Shown here one piece after another: positions 48,001 to 56,400 of a DNA stretch of 64,000 nt. The notes beneath the pieces are model-generated. The model ran no database searches and was not told the origin of the DNA. It saw nothing but the letters and a program-made list of their open reading frames with translations. The translations under genes were made by a program, and so were the position numbers. Location: contig JACKKC010000002.1 of assembly GCA_020637615.1 (NCBI GenBank), positions 124,001-188,000 on the forward strand. The letters are read 5' to 3'. Position 1 is the first letter of the stretch; every line of letters begins with the position of its first letter. Source of the stretch: Rhodovulum sp. (GTDB taxonomy: Bacteria > Pseudomonadota > Alphaproteobacteria > Rhodobacterales > Rhodobacteraceae).

Positions 48001-48386
48001 CACTTGTCCTGGTCGTAGTAGTGGATCTCGAGCAGGACGCAGCCGCCCTCCGACTTGAACGGGCCGTGGTAGGCGCCGGGCGGCCGGCAGGCGTAGGTGT
48101 TCGGGGCGAAGGCTTCGCCCCCCTCGCCCTGCTCGTCGTTGCCGACGATCAGGTCGCCCGACACGAGATAGACCTCCTCCCAATAGTCATGGACGAAGGG
48201 CTTCGTCGTGTAGACGCCGGGCCCGAAGCGCAGCAACCGGGTGCGGTTGCCGACCTTGCCGGTCTCGTCGAGCTTGCCCGCGAGAATCTTCTGCTGGATC
48301 CCCGCCGGATAGCCCGGCGGGGTCTGCCAGCCGTCGACCCCCATGTCGACGGCGTGGAATTCCTTGTGCTCCTTGTCGATCGCCAT
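48000..48386 (-). CDS. Cupin-domain protein
   Basis: 128-residue single-domain cupin. The first metal motif is spread over FGPGVYTTKPFVHDYWEEVY (His, Glu) and G-D-L-I-V-G; the second is PPGAYHGPF with the C-terminal His. Small cupins of this type act as dioxygenases, isomerases or ligand sensors. Placed between monooxygenase and amidase genes with overlaps, it probably acts on the ring-opened or hydroxylated intermediate. It cannot be assigned further. Confidence 0.82.
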   Translation of the reverse strand: MAIDKEHKEFHAVDMGVDGWQTPPGYPAGIQQKILAGKLDETGKVGNRTRLLRFGPGVYTTKPFVHDYWEEVYLVSGDLIVGNDEQGEGGEAFAPNTYACRPPGAYHGPFKSEGGCVLLEIHYYDQDK

Positions 48387-48391
48387 GGCGC

Positions 48392-49873
48392 TCACTCCGC
48401 CGCGACCTGGACCTTCGACAGTTCCTCGTCGAGCGAGTAGCTGTCGAGCATCCGGTCCACGAGGCCGGTCGCGCCGTCCCAGTCGAAGGTGCGGAACGAG
48501 TGGTTCTTGGTCACGAAGGTCGCGCCGGCATAGAACATCTCGTACTGGGTGTGGCGCGAGGCGAATTCCGAACCGATCGCGTCCCAGGCGAGACGGAAGA
48601 ACTTCACCCGGCCCTCGGAGTTCGTCGTCGGCGATTGCTGGGTCTTGCCGATCAGCCCGCGGAGCTCGGGGTTGCCGAAATCCTCGAGCGACGAGGGCAA
48701 CATGATCAGACCGCCCCCCGCAAGCTCGCGCAGCGCGCCGATGAAGCTGTTGTAGTTCTGCTGCGTCAGAACCTGCGCGGAATAGAGCAGCGAGCCGTCG
48801 GGCACGTAGTAGCCGTTGACGATCCTGCCCTTCGCTTCCAGCGCATGGACGAAGGCCTCGACCAGGGTGCATTGCGCGGCAAGCTGCCCCAGCGTCTCGC
48901 GCACCTGCGGGAAGGCGATGATCCCGTTAGTCTCGGCGATCTTGCGCGCGATCCCCATCAGGAAGCGCATCTTCACCGACAACCGGATCATGGCCTGGTA
49001 GTTCTGGTAGACATGCGCCGGGGTGGCGTGGAACTGGCCGGCGGTGAGCTTAATGTCCTGGTTCACGAACACCCGGTCCCACGGCACCTTGACGTCGTCG
49101 AAGTAGAGCACCGCGTCGTTCTCGTCGAAGCGCGACGCCAGCGGGTAGTCGAAGACGTTGCCCGCATGCTCCTCGTAGGACCGGCGCGACAGGATCTTCA
49201 GGCCCTTGGCGTTCATGGGGATGGCGAAGGAGATCGCGTAGCGCTCCTCGCCCTCGCGCAGCGGCTGGATGCAAGTGACGAAGACTTCGTTGGCCACGAT
49301 GCCGCCGGTCGCCAGCATCTTGGCGCCGCGCACGGTGATGCCCTCGGCATCCTGGTCCACGACGCCGGCTGAAAGAAACGGATCGGCCTGCTCGTTCGCG
49401 GCCTTGGAGCGGTCGGCCTGCGGGTTGATGATGACGTAGGTGAGATAGAGCTCGTTGTCGCGGACATGGTGGTAGTAGTCCGCCAGCGCCTTGGCCCGGG
49501 CCGGATCGGCCGCCTCGAAGAGAGGCAGGCCCATGTACATGCCCGAGATGCAGGAGGCGACATGGTCGGGCGCGCGGCCGAGGAAGCCGCCGTGCAGCTC
49601 GGTCCAGGCCTCGAGCGCCCGGCGCCGCTCGACCAGGTCGGCATAGCTCTTCGGAAGTTGCCAGATGCGGTTCGCCCGCTCGCCGTTGCCGGTGTCGAAG
49701 GTCATCAGTTCGACGTTCTCGGGCCGCGACTGGAAATCGTACATCTTCGCCACGGACTGCACGGTACGGCGGAAGGACGGGTGCACCGTCACGTCGCCGG
49801 CCTCGGCACCGTTGATATAGACGGTGCGGCCGTCCTTGAGGGACGCGGTATGCTGGTCTCCGGTCTTGAGCAT
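48392..49873 (-). CDS. Two-component flavin monooxygenase, HpaB family
   Basis: 493 residues resembling 4-hydroxyphenylacetate 3-monooxygenase HpaB (~520). It uses reduced FAD from a separate reductase to hydroxylate an aromatic or heteroaromatic ring. Visible family segments: SLKDGRTVYINGAEAGDVTV at the N-terminus, YHHVRDNELYLTYVIINPQA, DRVFVNQD preceded by YFDDVKVPW, and GLIMLPSSLEDF with a C-terminal GSEFASRHTQYEMFYAG. Start ATG 49873. The reductase gene is directly upstream, supporting the two-component call. The phenolic substrate is not evident; the pyrrole- or indole-type HpaB relatives are alternatives. Confidence 0.9.
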   Translation of the reverse strand: MLKTGDQHTASLKDGRTVYINGAEAGDVTVHPSFRRTVQSVAKMYDFQSRPENVELMTFDTGNGERANRIWQLPKSYADLVERRRALEAWTELHGGFLGRAPDHVASCISGMYMGLPLFEAADPARAKALADYYHHVRDNELYLTYVIINPQADRSKAANEQADPFLSAGVVDQDAEGITVRGAKMLATGGIVANEVFVTCIQPLREGEERYAISFAIPMNAKGLKILSRRSYEEHAGNVFDYPLASRFDENDAVLYFDDVKVPWDRVFVNQDIKLTAGQFHATPAHVYQNYQAMIRLSVKMRFLMGIARKIAETNGIIAFPQVRETLGQLAAQCTLVEAFVHALEAKGRIVNGYYVPDGSLLYSAQVLTQQNYNSFIGALRELAGGGLIMLPSSLEDFGNPELRGLIGKTQQSPTTNSEGRVKFFRLAWDAIGSEFASRHTQYEMFYAGATFVTKNHSFRTFDWDGATGLVDRMLDSYSLDEELSKVQVAAE

Positions 49874-49896
49874 GTTTCTCTCCCGTTGGGGTTGCT

Positions 49897-50415
49897 TCAG
49901 TAGTGTATGTCGAGCGGCCAGAGGGGCGGGGCTTCCTCGCCGGGATGCAGCTTCGCGTAGCGGCCCTTCGAGAAGACGAGCGGCATCCGCTCCGGCTTGG
50001 CCGTGAAGCGACGGATCGCCGCGATGAAGAGGATATGGTCGCCCGCCTCGTGCCGGGCGTGGGCGTCGCATTCGAAGACCGCCGCCGCGCCGTGCAGCAC
50101 CGGCGCGCCGCCGTGACCAACCGTATAGTCGATGCCCTCCCACTTCGCGCCGGGCCGGGCGAAGCGGTTGGAAACCGCCTGCTGGGACTCTGCGAGGACG
50201 TGGATGGCGTAGGCCTTCGCCTCCTGCCACACCGGAAGGCCCCGCGCCCGACGGTCGATCGAAAAGAGGACCAATGCCGGGTCGAGAGAGAGCGAGTTGA
50301 ACGAGCTCATCGTCATGCCGAGAAGCTCGTCCCCCGAGCGTGCGGTGACGATGCAGACGCCGGTCGGGAACTGCCCGAGCGTCCGGCGCAGGGCCATGGG
50401 ATCGAGGTCGGTCAT
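49897..50415 (-). CDS. Flavin reductase (HpaC/DIM6-NTAB type)
   Basis: 172-residue NAD(P)H:flavin oxidoreductase. LRRTLGQFPTGVCIVTAR, GMTMSSFNSLSLDPALVLFS and GDHILFIAAIRRF are the hallmarks of the flavin-reductase-like split-barrel family. It should deliver reduced flavin to the monooxygenase encoded 23 bases downstream. The ATG at 50415 touches the MarR stop. Confidence 0.93.
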   Translation of the reverse strand: MTDLDPMALRRTLGQFPTGVCIVTARSGDELLGMTMSSFNSLSLDPALVLFSIDRRARGLPVWQEAKAYAIHVLAESQQAVSNRFARPGAKWEGIDYTVGHGGAPVLHGAAAVFECDAHARHEAGDHILFIAAIRRFTAKPERMPLVFSKGRYAKLHPGEEAPPLWPLDIHY

Positions 50416-50957
50416 CAGCTGCTCCGATCGCTGTCGAGGAGGTAGTCGGCGAGGACGACGGCGCGCTCGGCGCTGCGCCGGAGGTCGCTTGCCATGCGCA
50501 CGAGCCTGTCCATGTCCTCGGCCGCGAGCGGCTCGAAGATCGCGTCGTTGATCTCGCGCTGCATCGGCGCCAACATGAGCAGGAGCTTCCGCCCCTGATC
50601 CGTCAGCGTCAGGTTGACCCGGCGCAGGTCGTCGGGGTTCGTGGCCTTGGCGACAATGCCGAGCCTGACGAGCTTCTTCGTCTCGGTGGTCACGAAGGGT
50701 GCGGAAAGCCCGAGATGTTCGGCGAGATCCTTTACGCCTACGCCACCCTTGCCCTGCAGCTGCCGGATCGAGACGACGAGCGTGTACTGGATGCCCGACA
50801 GGCCGAGGAAGGCACCGAAGCGGCCGCGCACCGCCTCCAGGCTCGCCGAGAAGGCAAGCAGATCGTGCAGCATCGACCGAAAGGTGGCATCTGTCCCCTC
50901 CTTGAGGAGCTCGGGCCGGGACACCGTCAGTTCGCTATGAAGATCGCCCTTGGTCAT
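50415..50957 (-). CDS. MarR-family regulator
   Basis: 180 residues. The central winged helix (about 65-125) shows LSGIQYTLVVSIRQLQGKGG, VKDLAEHLGLSAPFVTTETK and DDLRRVNLTLTDQGRKLL. It is the first gene of the monooxygenase-amidase operon. A perfect 8-bp palindrome is 27 bases before its start, so autorepression relieved by the aromatic substrate is likely (known behaviour of the family; specific ligand unknown). Confidence 0.92.
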   Translation of the reverse strand: MTKGDLHSELTVSRPELLKEGTDATFRSMLHDLLAFSASLEAVRGRFGAFLGLSGIQYTLVVSIRQLQGKGGVGVKDLAEHLGLSAPFVTTETKKLVRLGIVAKATNPDDLRRVNLTLTDQGRKLLLMLAPMQREINDAIFEPLAAEDMDRLVRMASDLRRSAERAVVLADYLLDSDRSS

Positions 50958-50983
50958 TTCTGATACGCCTGTGATATATCCAT

Positions 50984-51004
50984 ATAGTTAGCAAAACTAA
51001 CTAT
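50984..51004. promoter_or_regulatory. Candidate MarR operator
   Basis: ATAGTTAG (50984-50991) and CTAACTAT (50997-51004) form a perfect inverted repeat with spacer CAAAA, in an AT-rich stretch just upstream of the MarR gene. The size (21 bases) and half-site form fit MarR operators. Confidence 0.68.
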
Positions 51005-51986
51005 CTTAGTAAAGCAAAATCCCGCCTGGCCAAGCCATTGAAAAGCCTCGGCTTCGGTTCACAGGCGAAGGACGGTTTGGCAACGAGCCCGAATCACTAC
51101 CGACAAGCCAGTCGATCCCGTCGAGCAGGTGCCCGAGCTGTGGTGCCGACATCGCCACTACTGAGACGATCCGCGGCGCCGCCCCGTCTGGACGGTCTAG
51201 AGCTGCAATACCCGAGATCATTCCCTTCTGGCGCCCAAAAGGATGGGTAGCAGTATCACCCACGCGCTAAGCAAGCGGCTCCCACCGGAGGAGTACATCT
51301 GATCGTAGTCCCGACTTCACTGCCGGCTGGCGACCATAGGGTCTCAACAAGACTCACTGCTGGCGCAAATACCCCACGCACGAAATCTACGTGTCTCGAA
51401 GATTTGCAGACCAGAGACCGCTCGACCGCCGTTTCCATTCCTCTACCAAGCTCACGACACGGACAGCTTTCCGCCAGTTCCAGCAGCCAGAGTTTCTCGC
51501 TTTTTAGGAATTTGGCCGCAGGGCTGCCCACTTCGAATCCGCCTCACGGACTGCTACCGGTTCTCTATCGGCAGGTTCTCTCCGGACCCGTTCACTACTG
51601 GCCGTTTTGTGATCAGGTTAAAGACATTGATCAAAGGCGGCTTTCTCATCGCACGCTGCTCCGCTTTTCGCATTGAATGCTGGTTTGCAGCGACGACCGA
51701 GATCCAACCGCGTGCGCGTGGATATACTGCGTTCGGGCGCGAAGGCGATAGACGCCAAACCTCAGCTCCCGTTTTGGATTGACGTCAAAAGCGGTCGTCC
51801 GGAAGGTCGAGAAACGCCGCATTTTGTGCGGGAACTGCCGGTCATTCGGCGCAGCGCGGAAGAACGATCCACGGCCTTGGGTGACGCAACCCCTGCAGAG
51901 CGGTAGTCTCAGGACAACGGCAGAGCTTTCACCGAGCCCCGTGTCATGCGTGCGCGGGTAACGGGCATTCACGAAGGGAGTTTGTG
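51005..51986. other. ~1 kb gene-free region
   Basis: Composition is clearly less GC-rich than the neighbours, and no frame shows protein-like content on either strand. It probably contains the MarR operon promoter on the left and the promoter of the second amidohydrolase on the right. The part from about 51620 to 51960 has short frames that look like translated non-coding repeat sequence; see findings. Confidence 0.6.
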
Positions 51987-53786
51987 ATGCGGTCGATAGC
52001 CGGCAGTGCGGCACTTCTTCTGGGGACGATGCTGGCGTCTGGGACCGCCGCGGCACAGGAGATCGCGGACACGATCTACTCGGGCGGGCCGATCCTGACC
52101 GTCAACGACGCCCAGCCCACCGCCGAGGCGGTAGCGGTGAAGGATGGGACGATCCTTGCCGTCGGCACCTTGGACGACGTGTCCGCGCATCGGGGTGACG
52201 GCACGGAGATGTTCGAACTCGACGGCCGCACCATGGTGCCGGGGTTTGTGGACAGCCACGGCCACGTGGTGCTGGGCGGCATCCAGGCGCTGTCGGCCAA
52301 TATGCTGGCGCCACCCGACGGCGAGGTGGCCGACATTCCCAGCCTGCAGCAGGGTCTGCGCAGCTGGGTCGAGGCGAACCGCGAGACGGTCGAGGCGGTC
52401 AACCTGATCATCGGCTTCGGCTACGACAATGCGCAGATGGCAGAGTTGCGGCATCCGACGCGCGCGGAGCTCGACGAGGTCTCGGCCGAGATTCCGATCC
52501 TGGTCATCCACCAGTCGGGGCATCTCGGCGTGGCGAACTCGAAGGCGCTGGAAGTTGCCGGGATCACCGACGACTCCGAAAACCCACCGGGTGGGGTAAT
52601 CCGCCGCGGCGAGGACGGCCGGCCCAACGGGGTGCTCGAGGAATACGCCTTCTTCGGCACGTTGGTGCCGCTGCTGAGCCAGCTGGGACCGGAAGGATTC
52701 CAGGCATTTGCCAAGGCCGGGGCCGAGATGTGGGCGCGCTTTGGCTATACCACGGCGCAGGAAGGCCGGTCGAGCGCCGGGAATGTCGCGGCGCTGAAGG
52801 CGGTGGATGCGGCAGGCGAGCTGCCGATCGATGTGGTGGCCTTTCCCGACGTTCTGGAGGCGCGTGACTTCATCGAAGAGAACGTCTCCCGGGACTATGA
52901 CGGCCACGTCCGCGTGGGCGGCTGCAAGCTCACCATCGACGGTTCGCCGCAGGGCTTCACCGCCTTGCGCGACCGGCCCTATTACGATCCGGTGGGCGAC
53001 TACCCGCCGGGATACAAGGGCTATGCCGCGATCACCGAGGAGCAGGTGAACGACGCGGTCGACTGGTGCTTCGGCCATGGCTTCCAGATCCTCACCCATG
53101 CCAACGGAGAGGGCGCCTCGGACATGCTGATTGCCGCGATCGCCGCGGCCGAGGAGAAATATGGGCCCGCCGTGAACCGCCCGGTGCTGGTGCATGGCCA
53201 GTTCCTGCGCGAGGACCAGGTGGACAGCATCAAGGAACTGGGCATCTTCCCCTCGCTCTTTCCCATGCACACCTACTACTGGGGCGACTGGCATCGCGAT
53301 CACACGGTGGGGCCGGAGAATGCGGACAATATCTCGCCCACGGGCTGGGTGCGCGAGCGTGGCATGATGTTCGGCAGCCATCACGACGCGCCGGTTGCCT
53401 TCCCGAACAGCATGCGGATCCTTTCGGCTACGGTGACACGGCGCACCCGCTCGGGCGACATCCTCGGCCCGGCACAGCGGGTCGGCGTGATGGACGCGCT
53501 GAAGGCTCTGACGATCTGGCCCGCCTGGCAGCATTTCGAGGAGGACCGGAAAGGCAGTATCGAAACCGGCAAGCTGGCCGATTTCGTGGTCCTCTCGGAC
53601 GATCCCATGGCGGTCGATCCCGAAACCCTGGCCGATCTCGAGGTACTGGTGACGATTAAGGACGGCGTGGTGGTCTACGAGGCGCCGGCGGGCGAGAAGA
53701 AGACCGAACTCCGGGATCGCCCCTTCCTCGGCGACCCGGCGGGCGCGCACGGCTTGATGGAGGCGATGAGCAGGGGATCGGGGTAG
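51987..53786 (+). CDS. Exported amidohydrolase, YtcJ-like (copy 2)
   Basis: 599 residues with signal peptide MRSIAGSAALLLGTMLASGT and cleavage near AAAQE. The family pattern is complete: YSGGPILTVNDAQPTAEAVA, VPGFVDSHGH with His91 and His93, VGGCKLTIDGSPQG with the metal-bridging Lys, LTHANGEGASDM, LVHGQFLREDQV and GSHHDAP. ATG 51987 follows AAGGGAG; GTG 51984 is possible. It is only a distant paralogue of the protein at 44933. Monocistronic, followed by an IS fragment. Confidence 0.9.
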   Translation: MRSIAGSAALLLGTMLASGTAAAQEIADTIYSGGPILTVNDAQPTAEAVAVKDGTILAVGTLDDVSAHRGDGTEMFELDGRTMVPGFVDSHGHVVLGGIQALSANMLAPPDGEVADIPSLQQGLRSWVEANRETVEAVNLIIGFGYDNAQMAELRHPTRAELDEVSAEIPILVIHQSGHLGVANSKALEVAGITDDSENPPGGVIRRGEDGRPNGVLEEYAFFGTLVPLLSQLGPEGFQAFAKAGAEMWARFGYTTAQEGRSSAGNVAALKAVDAAGELPIDVVAFPDVLEARDFIEENVSRDYDGHVRVGGCKLTIDGSPQGFTALRDRPYYDPVGDYPPGYKGYAAITEEQVNDAVDWCFGHGFQILTHANGEGASDMLIAAIAAAEEKYGPAVNRPVLVHGQFLREDQVDSIKELGIFPSLFPMHTYYWGDWHRDHTVGPENADNISPTGWVRERGMMFGSHHDAPVAFPNSMRILSATVTRRTRSGDILGPAQRVGVMDALKALTIWPAWQHFEEDRKGSIETGKLADFVVLSDDPMAVDPETLADLEVLVTIKDGVVVYEAPAGEKKTELRDRPFLGDPAGAHGLMEAMSRGSG

Positions 53787-53903
53787 ACAGACCGGCGCGG
53801 GGCCTGCTTGCCCGGGGGTTGCCGGCGTCGCCTCGGGTCGTCGGCTGCATCCCCGTTTTTCTGAGTGCCACGCCGTCTGCTGCCTCGATCCGGCCTTGGT
53901 GGG

Positions 53904-54326
53904 CAGCGAGGCCGGACCTTCGTGGCGAGCCTCCGCTTCGACGGCATGGTTGCACCCATGGTCCTCAACAGTCCGATCAACGGTGCCTGGTTCGAGGTCT
54001 ATGTCTGCCAAGTGCTCGCGCCAGTGCTCCACCCCGGCGACATCGTGGTCATGGACAGCTTCTCCAGTGACAAGCGCGCCTCCGTCAGCGCGATGATCGA
54101 GACGAGGGGCGCAGGGCTCGCCTTCCTTCCGCCATACAGCTCCGACTTCAACCCCATCGAGACGGCCTTCGCAAAGCTGAAATCGCGGTTGCGCAAGGCT
54201 GCAGGGCGTACCGTCGACGGGATCTGGAGCACAATCGGCGATCTCGTCGAGTCATCACACCGCAGGCATGCACCAACGACTTTGCCGCTGCAGGCCATGA
54301 TGGCGATCGTTCGATCACCGCGCTAG
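53904..54326 (+). pseudogene. IS630-family transposase C-terminal fragment
   Basis: Begins mid-protein at GQRGRTFVASLRFDGMVAPM, then WFEVYVCQVLAPVLHPGDIV and VVMDSFSSDKR with the second catalytic Asp, and LPPYSSDFNPIETAFAKLKS with the catalytic Glu. Near 54250 the frame changes and the expected C-terminus (FTPQACTNDFAAAG in the other frame) continues. The N-terminal half is missing. No start codon or terminal repeat was found. Confidence 0.8.
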
Positions 54327-54473
54327 GTCCATCGAAAACGGTTTGCCCACCTTGTTGCCCCGATTCCTGCCTTGGGACCGAGCGGCACGACCGCGCCGCT
54401 TTGGGAATTCCCACAGGTCCAAGACGAACGGGCCCCGAACCAGAGCCTCCATCCGAACTGAAAACTGGCGCTT

Positions 54474-55166
54474 TCAGCGGATTGCAGGCTGCGCCGAAAT
54501 CGACTGGCGGACTGCCTCGCCAGTGTTCATCAGATGCGCGCGCCAGACGTCGAAGGCCTTTTCGGCATCGCCGTCCCGCATCGCCGCCATCAAGGCGTCG
54601 TGCTCGGCCACCGCCTGTCGCCAGCGGTCCGCCGAAAAGATTGCGAGATAGCGACCACGCCGCGCCCGCAGCATCAGGCGCGCGTGCACATCGGAGAGGA
54701 TCGGGTTGCCGGCGAGGGCGACGATCCGCTCGTGGATCGTGGTGTTCAGTTCGAAATAGGTCTCGCGGTCCCCCTGCTCGTAGAAGTCGTGCATCCTGTC
54801 ATGAAGCGCCAGCAGGTCGGTCAGGTCGGCCGGGTCGATGCGCCGGGTTGCCTGCTCAGCGGCGAGCGCCTCGACGATTGCGATCACCTCGAAGAGGGCG
54901 TCGACTTCGGAAAGCTCGAGCGGCTTCACGCGCGCACCGCGATGGATCGGGCTGTCGACGAGACCGTCGAGTACCAGCGTCTTGATTGCCTCCCGCATCG
55001 GCGTTCTCGACACCCCGAGGCGTTCGGCGAGGTCGCTTTCGACGATCCTTTCGCCGGGTGCGAGTTCGCCGGTCACGATCATTCTTCGAAGCGCGTCGAC
55101 CACGCGAACATGGAGCGAACTCCGATCGAGCAGTCCGCCCGCTGTTGCCTTCTCGCCAGAACGCAT
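54474..55166 (-). CDS. GntR-family regulator, FCD type (TRAP operon)
   Basis: 230 residues. The winged helix includes HVRVVDALRRMIVTGELAPG, ERIVESDLAERLGVSRTPMR and GLVDSPIHRGARV. The FCD domain has the metal-binding pattern Asp/His: LHDRMHDFYEQGDRETYFEL, NTTIHERIV and AEHDALMAAM. Start MRSGEKATAG at 55166. It is divergent from dctP with a palindrome between, so it most likely controls the TRAP-racemase-amidase operon in response to its substrate. Confidence 0.92.
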   Translation of the reverse strand: MRSGEKATAGGLLDRSSLHVRVVDALRRMIVTGELAPGERIVESDLAERLGVSRTPMREAIKTLVLDGLVDSPIHRGARVKPLELSEVDALFEVIAIVEALAAEQATRRIDPADLTDLLALHDRMHDFYEQGDRETYFELNTTIHERIVALAGNPILSDVHARLMLRARRGRYLAIFSADRWRQAVAEHDALMAAMRDGDAEKAFDVWRAHLMNTGEAVRQSISAQPAIR

Positions 55167-55228
55167 CGCCGGTCCCCGAAGTGAATGCCTGACTCCCAAT
55201 AGCCTAGGCGGGCATGGTCGTCCAGGGT

Positions 55229-55252
55229 TTGCATGTTGCATACTGCATGCAA
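55229..55252. promoter_or_regulatory. Candidate FCD-GntR operator in the divergent TRAP promoter
   Basis: TTGCATG (55229-55235) is the perfect inverted repeat of CATGCAA (55246-55252). The inner copy TTGCAT (55236-55241) makes a second pairing with ATGCAA (55247-55252). Overlapping TTGCAT-type half-sites of this sort are typical for FCD regulators of TRAP operons. Distance to the regulator start is 63 bases, to dctP 95 bases. Confidence 0.6.
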
Positions 55253-55346
55253 TCCTGTTATCAGAGATTCGGAAGTGCCCGAATCTATGCCCCCGGCGTC
55301 CCGTGAGCAGGCCGCCACTCATCGAATCGCCAGCATGGAGCGAAAC

Positions 55347-56351
55347 ATGACCAATTTGCCCAAGGCCGCCCTTTTCCTGTCGACCGCCCTCGCGGTCGGT
55401 TTCGGCCTGCAGCCCGCTGCGGCGGACAACATCCGCGTCAGCACAACCGTCGCCGAGACCTCGAACTGGGTCGCCGCCGCGCGCAAGTTCAAGGAGTTGG
55501 TAGAGGAGCGCAGCGATCACACCGTCGAAGTGTTCCCGAGCGGCGTGCTGGTCGGCGGCAACGACCGCGTCGAGCTCGAGATGGCCCAGGCGGGCGCCGT
55601 CGACATCATCATGAAGTCGACGCCCTGGCTGAGCCAGATCAGCAGCGACTTCATGGTGATCGCCATGCCGTGGATCTTTCCGGACGCCGATACGGCGATG
55701 GCGGTCATGGATGGTCCCGTCGGAGAGCGCCTCTCGGAGAAGCTCGCCGGCGCCGGCGTGGAGCCGCTCGGCTGGGGCTCCGGAAGCTTCTTCCAGCTCT
55801 ATTCGAACCCGGGCCCGATCGAGACGCCGGAGGACATCGCGGGCGTCAAGATCCGCACGCCGGGACTGGATCTCTATCTGGACAGCTGGACGGCGATCGG
55901 TGCCGTGCCGGTTGCGATGAGCTTTGCCGAAGTCTTCACCGCCCTGCAGGCCGGTGCCATCGATGGGGGCATCTCGCCCATTCCGCTGATCTATACCTCG
56001 CGCTTCTTCGAGGTCAGCAAGAACATCGCCAAGATCAACTTCTCCTTCGAGGCGGTCGGAATGCTCGGCAGCACGGCGGCGCTGGCCCGCTTCTCCGACG
56101 AGGACAAGGAGATGATCCGCACGGCAGCGCATGACGCCATGGTCTTCCAGCGCGAACTCGCCGCTAGCGAAGAGGCCGAGCTCGCCGCCAAGATGGAAGC
56201 CGAGGGCGTGACGATCACCGTGCCTTCGCCTGAGGCGCTCGACGCCTTCAAGGCAAAGGTCGCCCCCGTCTTCGACAGCTACCGTGAATCGATCGGCGCC
56301 GACCTTGTCGCGGAAGTGGAATCCGAGGTCGAGAAGGCCGCCGCCAATTGA
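55347..56351 (+). CDS. dctP: TRAP transporter substrate-binding protein DctP
   Basis: 334-residue periplasmic receptor. The signal peptide MTNLPKAALFLSTALAVGFG ends near QPAAADN. ELEMAQAGAVDIIM, LGWGSGSFFQLYSN, IKTP-like GVKIRTPGLDLYLDSW with the carboxylate-binding Arg, and VFTALQAGAIDG are the DctP hallmarks. ATG 55347 is preceded by GGAGCG; ATG 55335 is possible. It binds an organic acid, probably an amide- or racemase-pathway substrate given the downstream genes. Confidence 0.93.
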   Translation: MTNLPKAALFLSTALAVGFGLQPAAADNIRVSTTVAETSNWVAAARKFKELVEERSDHTVEVFPSGVLVGGNDRVELEMAQAGAVDIIMKSTPWLSQISSDFMVIAMPWIFPDADTAMAVMDGPVGERLSEKLAGAGVEPLGWGSGSFFQLYSNPGPIETPEDIAGVKIRTPGLDLYLDSWTAIGAVPVAMSFAEVFTALQAGAIDGGISPIPLIYTSRFFEVSKNIAKINFSFEAVGMLGSTAALARFSDEDKEMIRTAAHDAMVFQRELAASEEAELAAKMEAEGVTITVPSPEALDAFKAKVAPVFDSYRESIGADLVAEVESEVEKAAAN

Positions 56352-56358
56352 TCCCTCC

Positions 56359-56381
56359 GCCGCGGCCGCAATGGCCGCGGC
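56359..56381 (+). promoter_or_regulatory. Hairpin between dctP and dctQ
   Basis: GCCGCGGCC (56359-56367) and GGCCGCGGC (56373-56381) form a perfect 9-bp stem with loop GCAAT, immediately after the receptor gene. This is the third binding-protein gene in the window followed by such a hairpin. Confidence 0.6.
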
Positions 56382-56400
56382 CTCACCCGCGGAGTAGCTC

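Noticed and set aside
53787..53903. Extension of the IS630 fragment upstream to a start codon
   Set aside because: The frame is open but the sequence before GQRGRTF shows no transposase likeness, so the fragment is taken as 5'-truncated.
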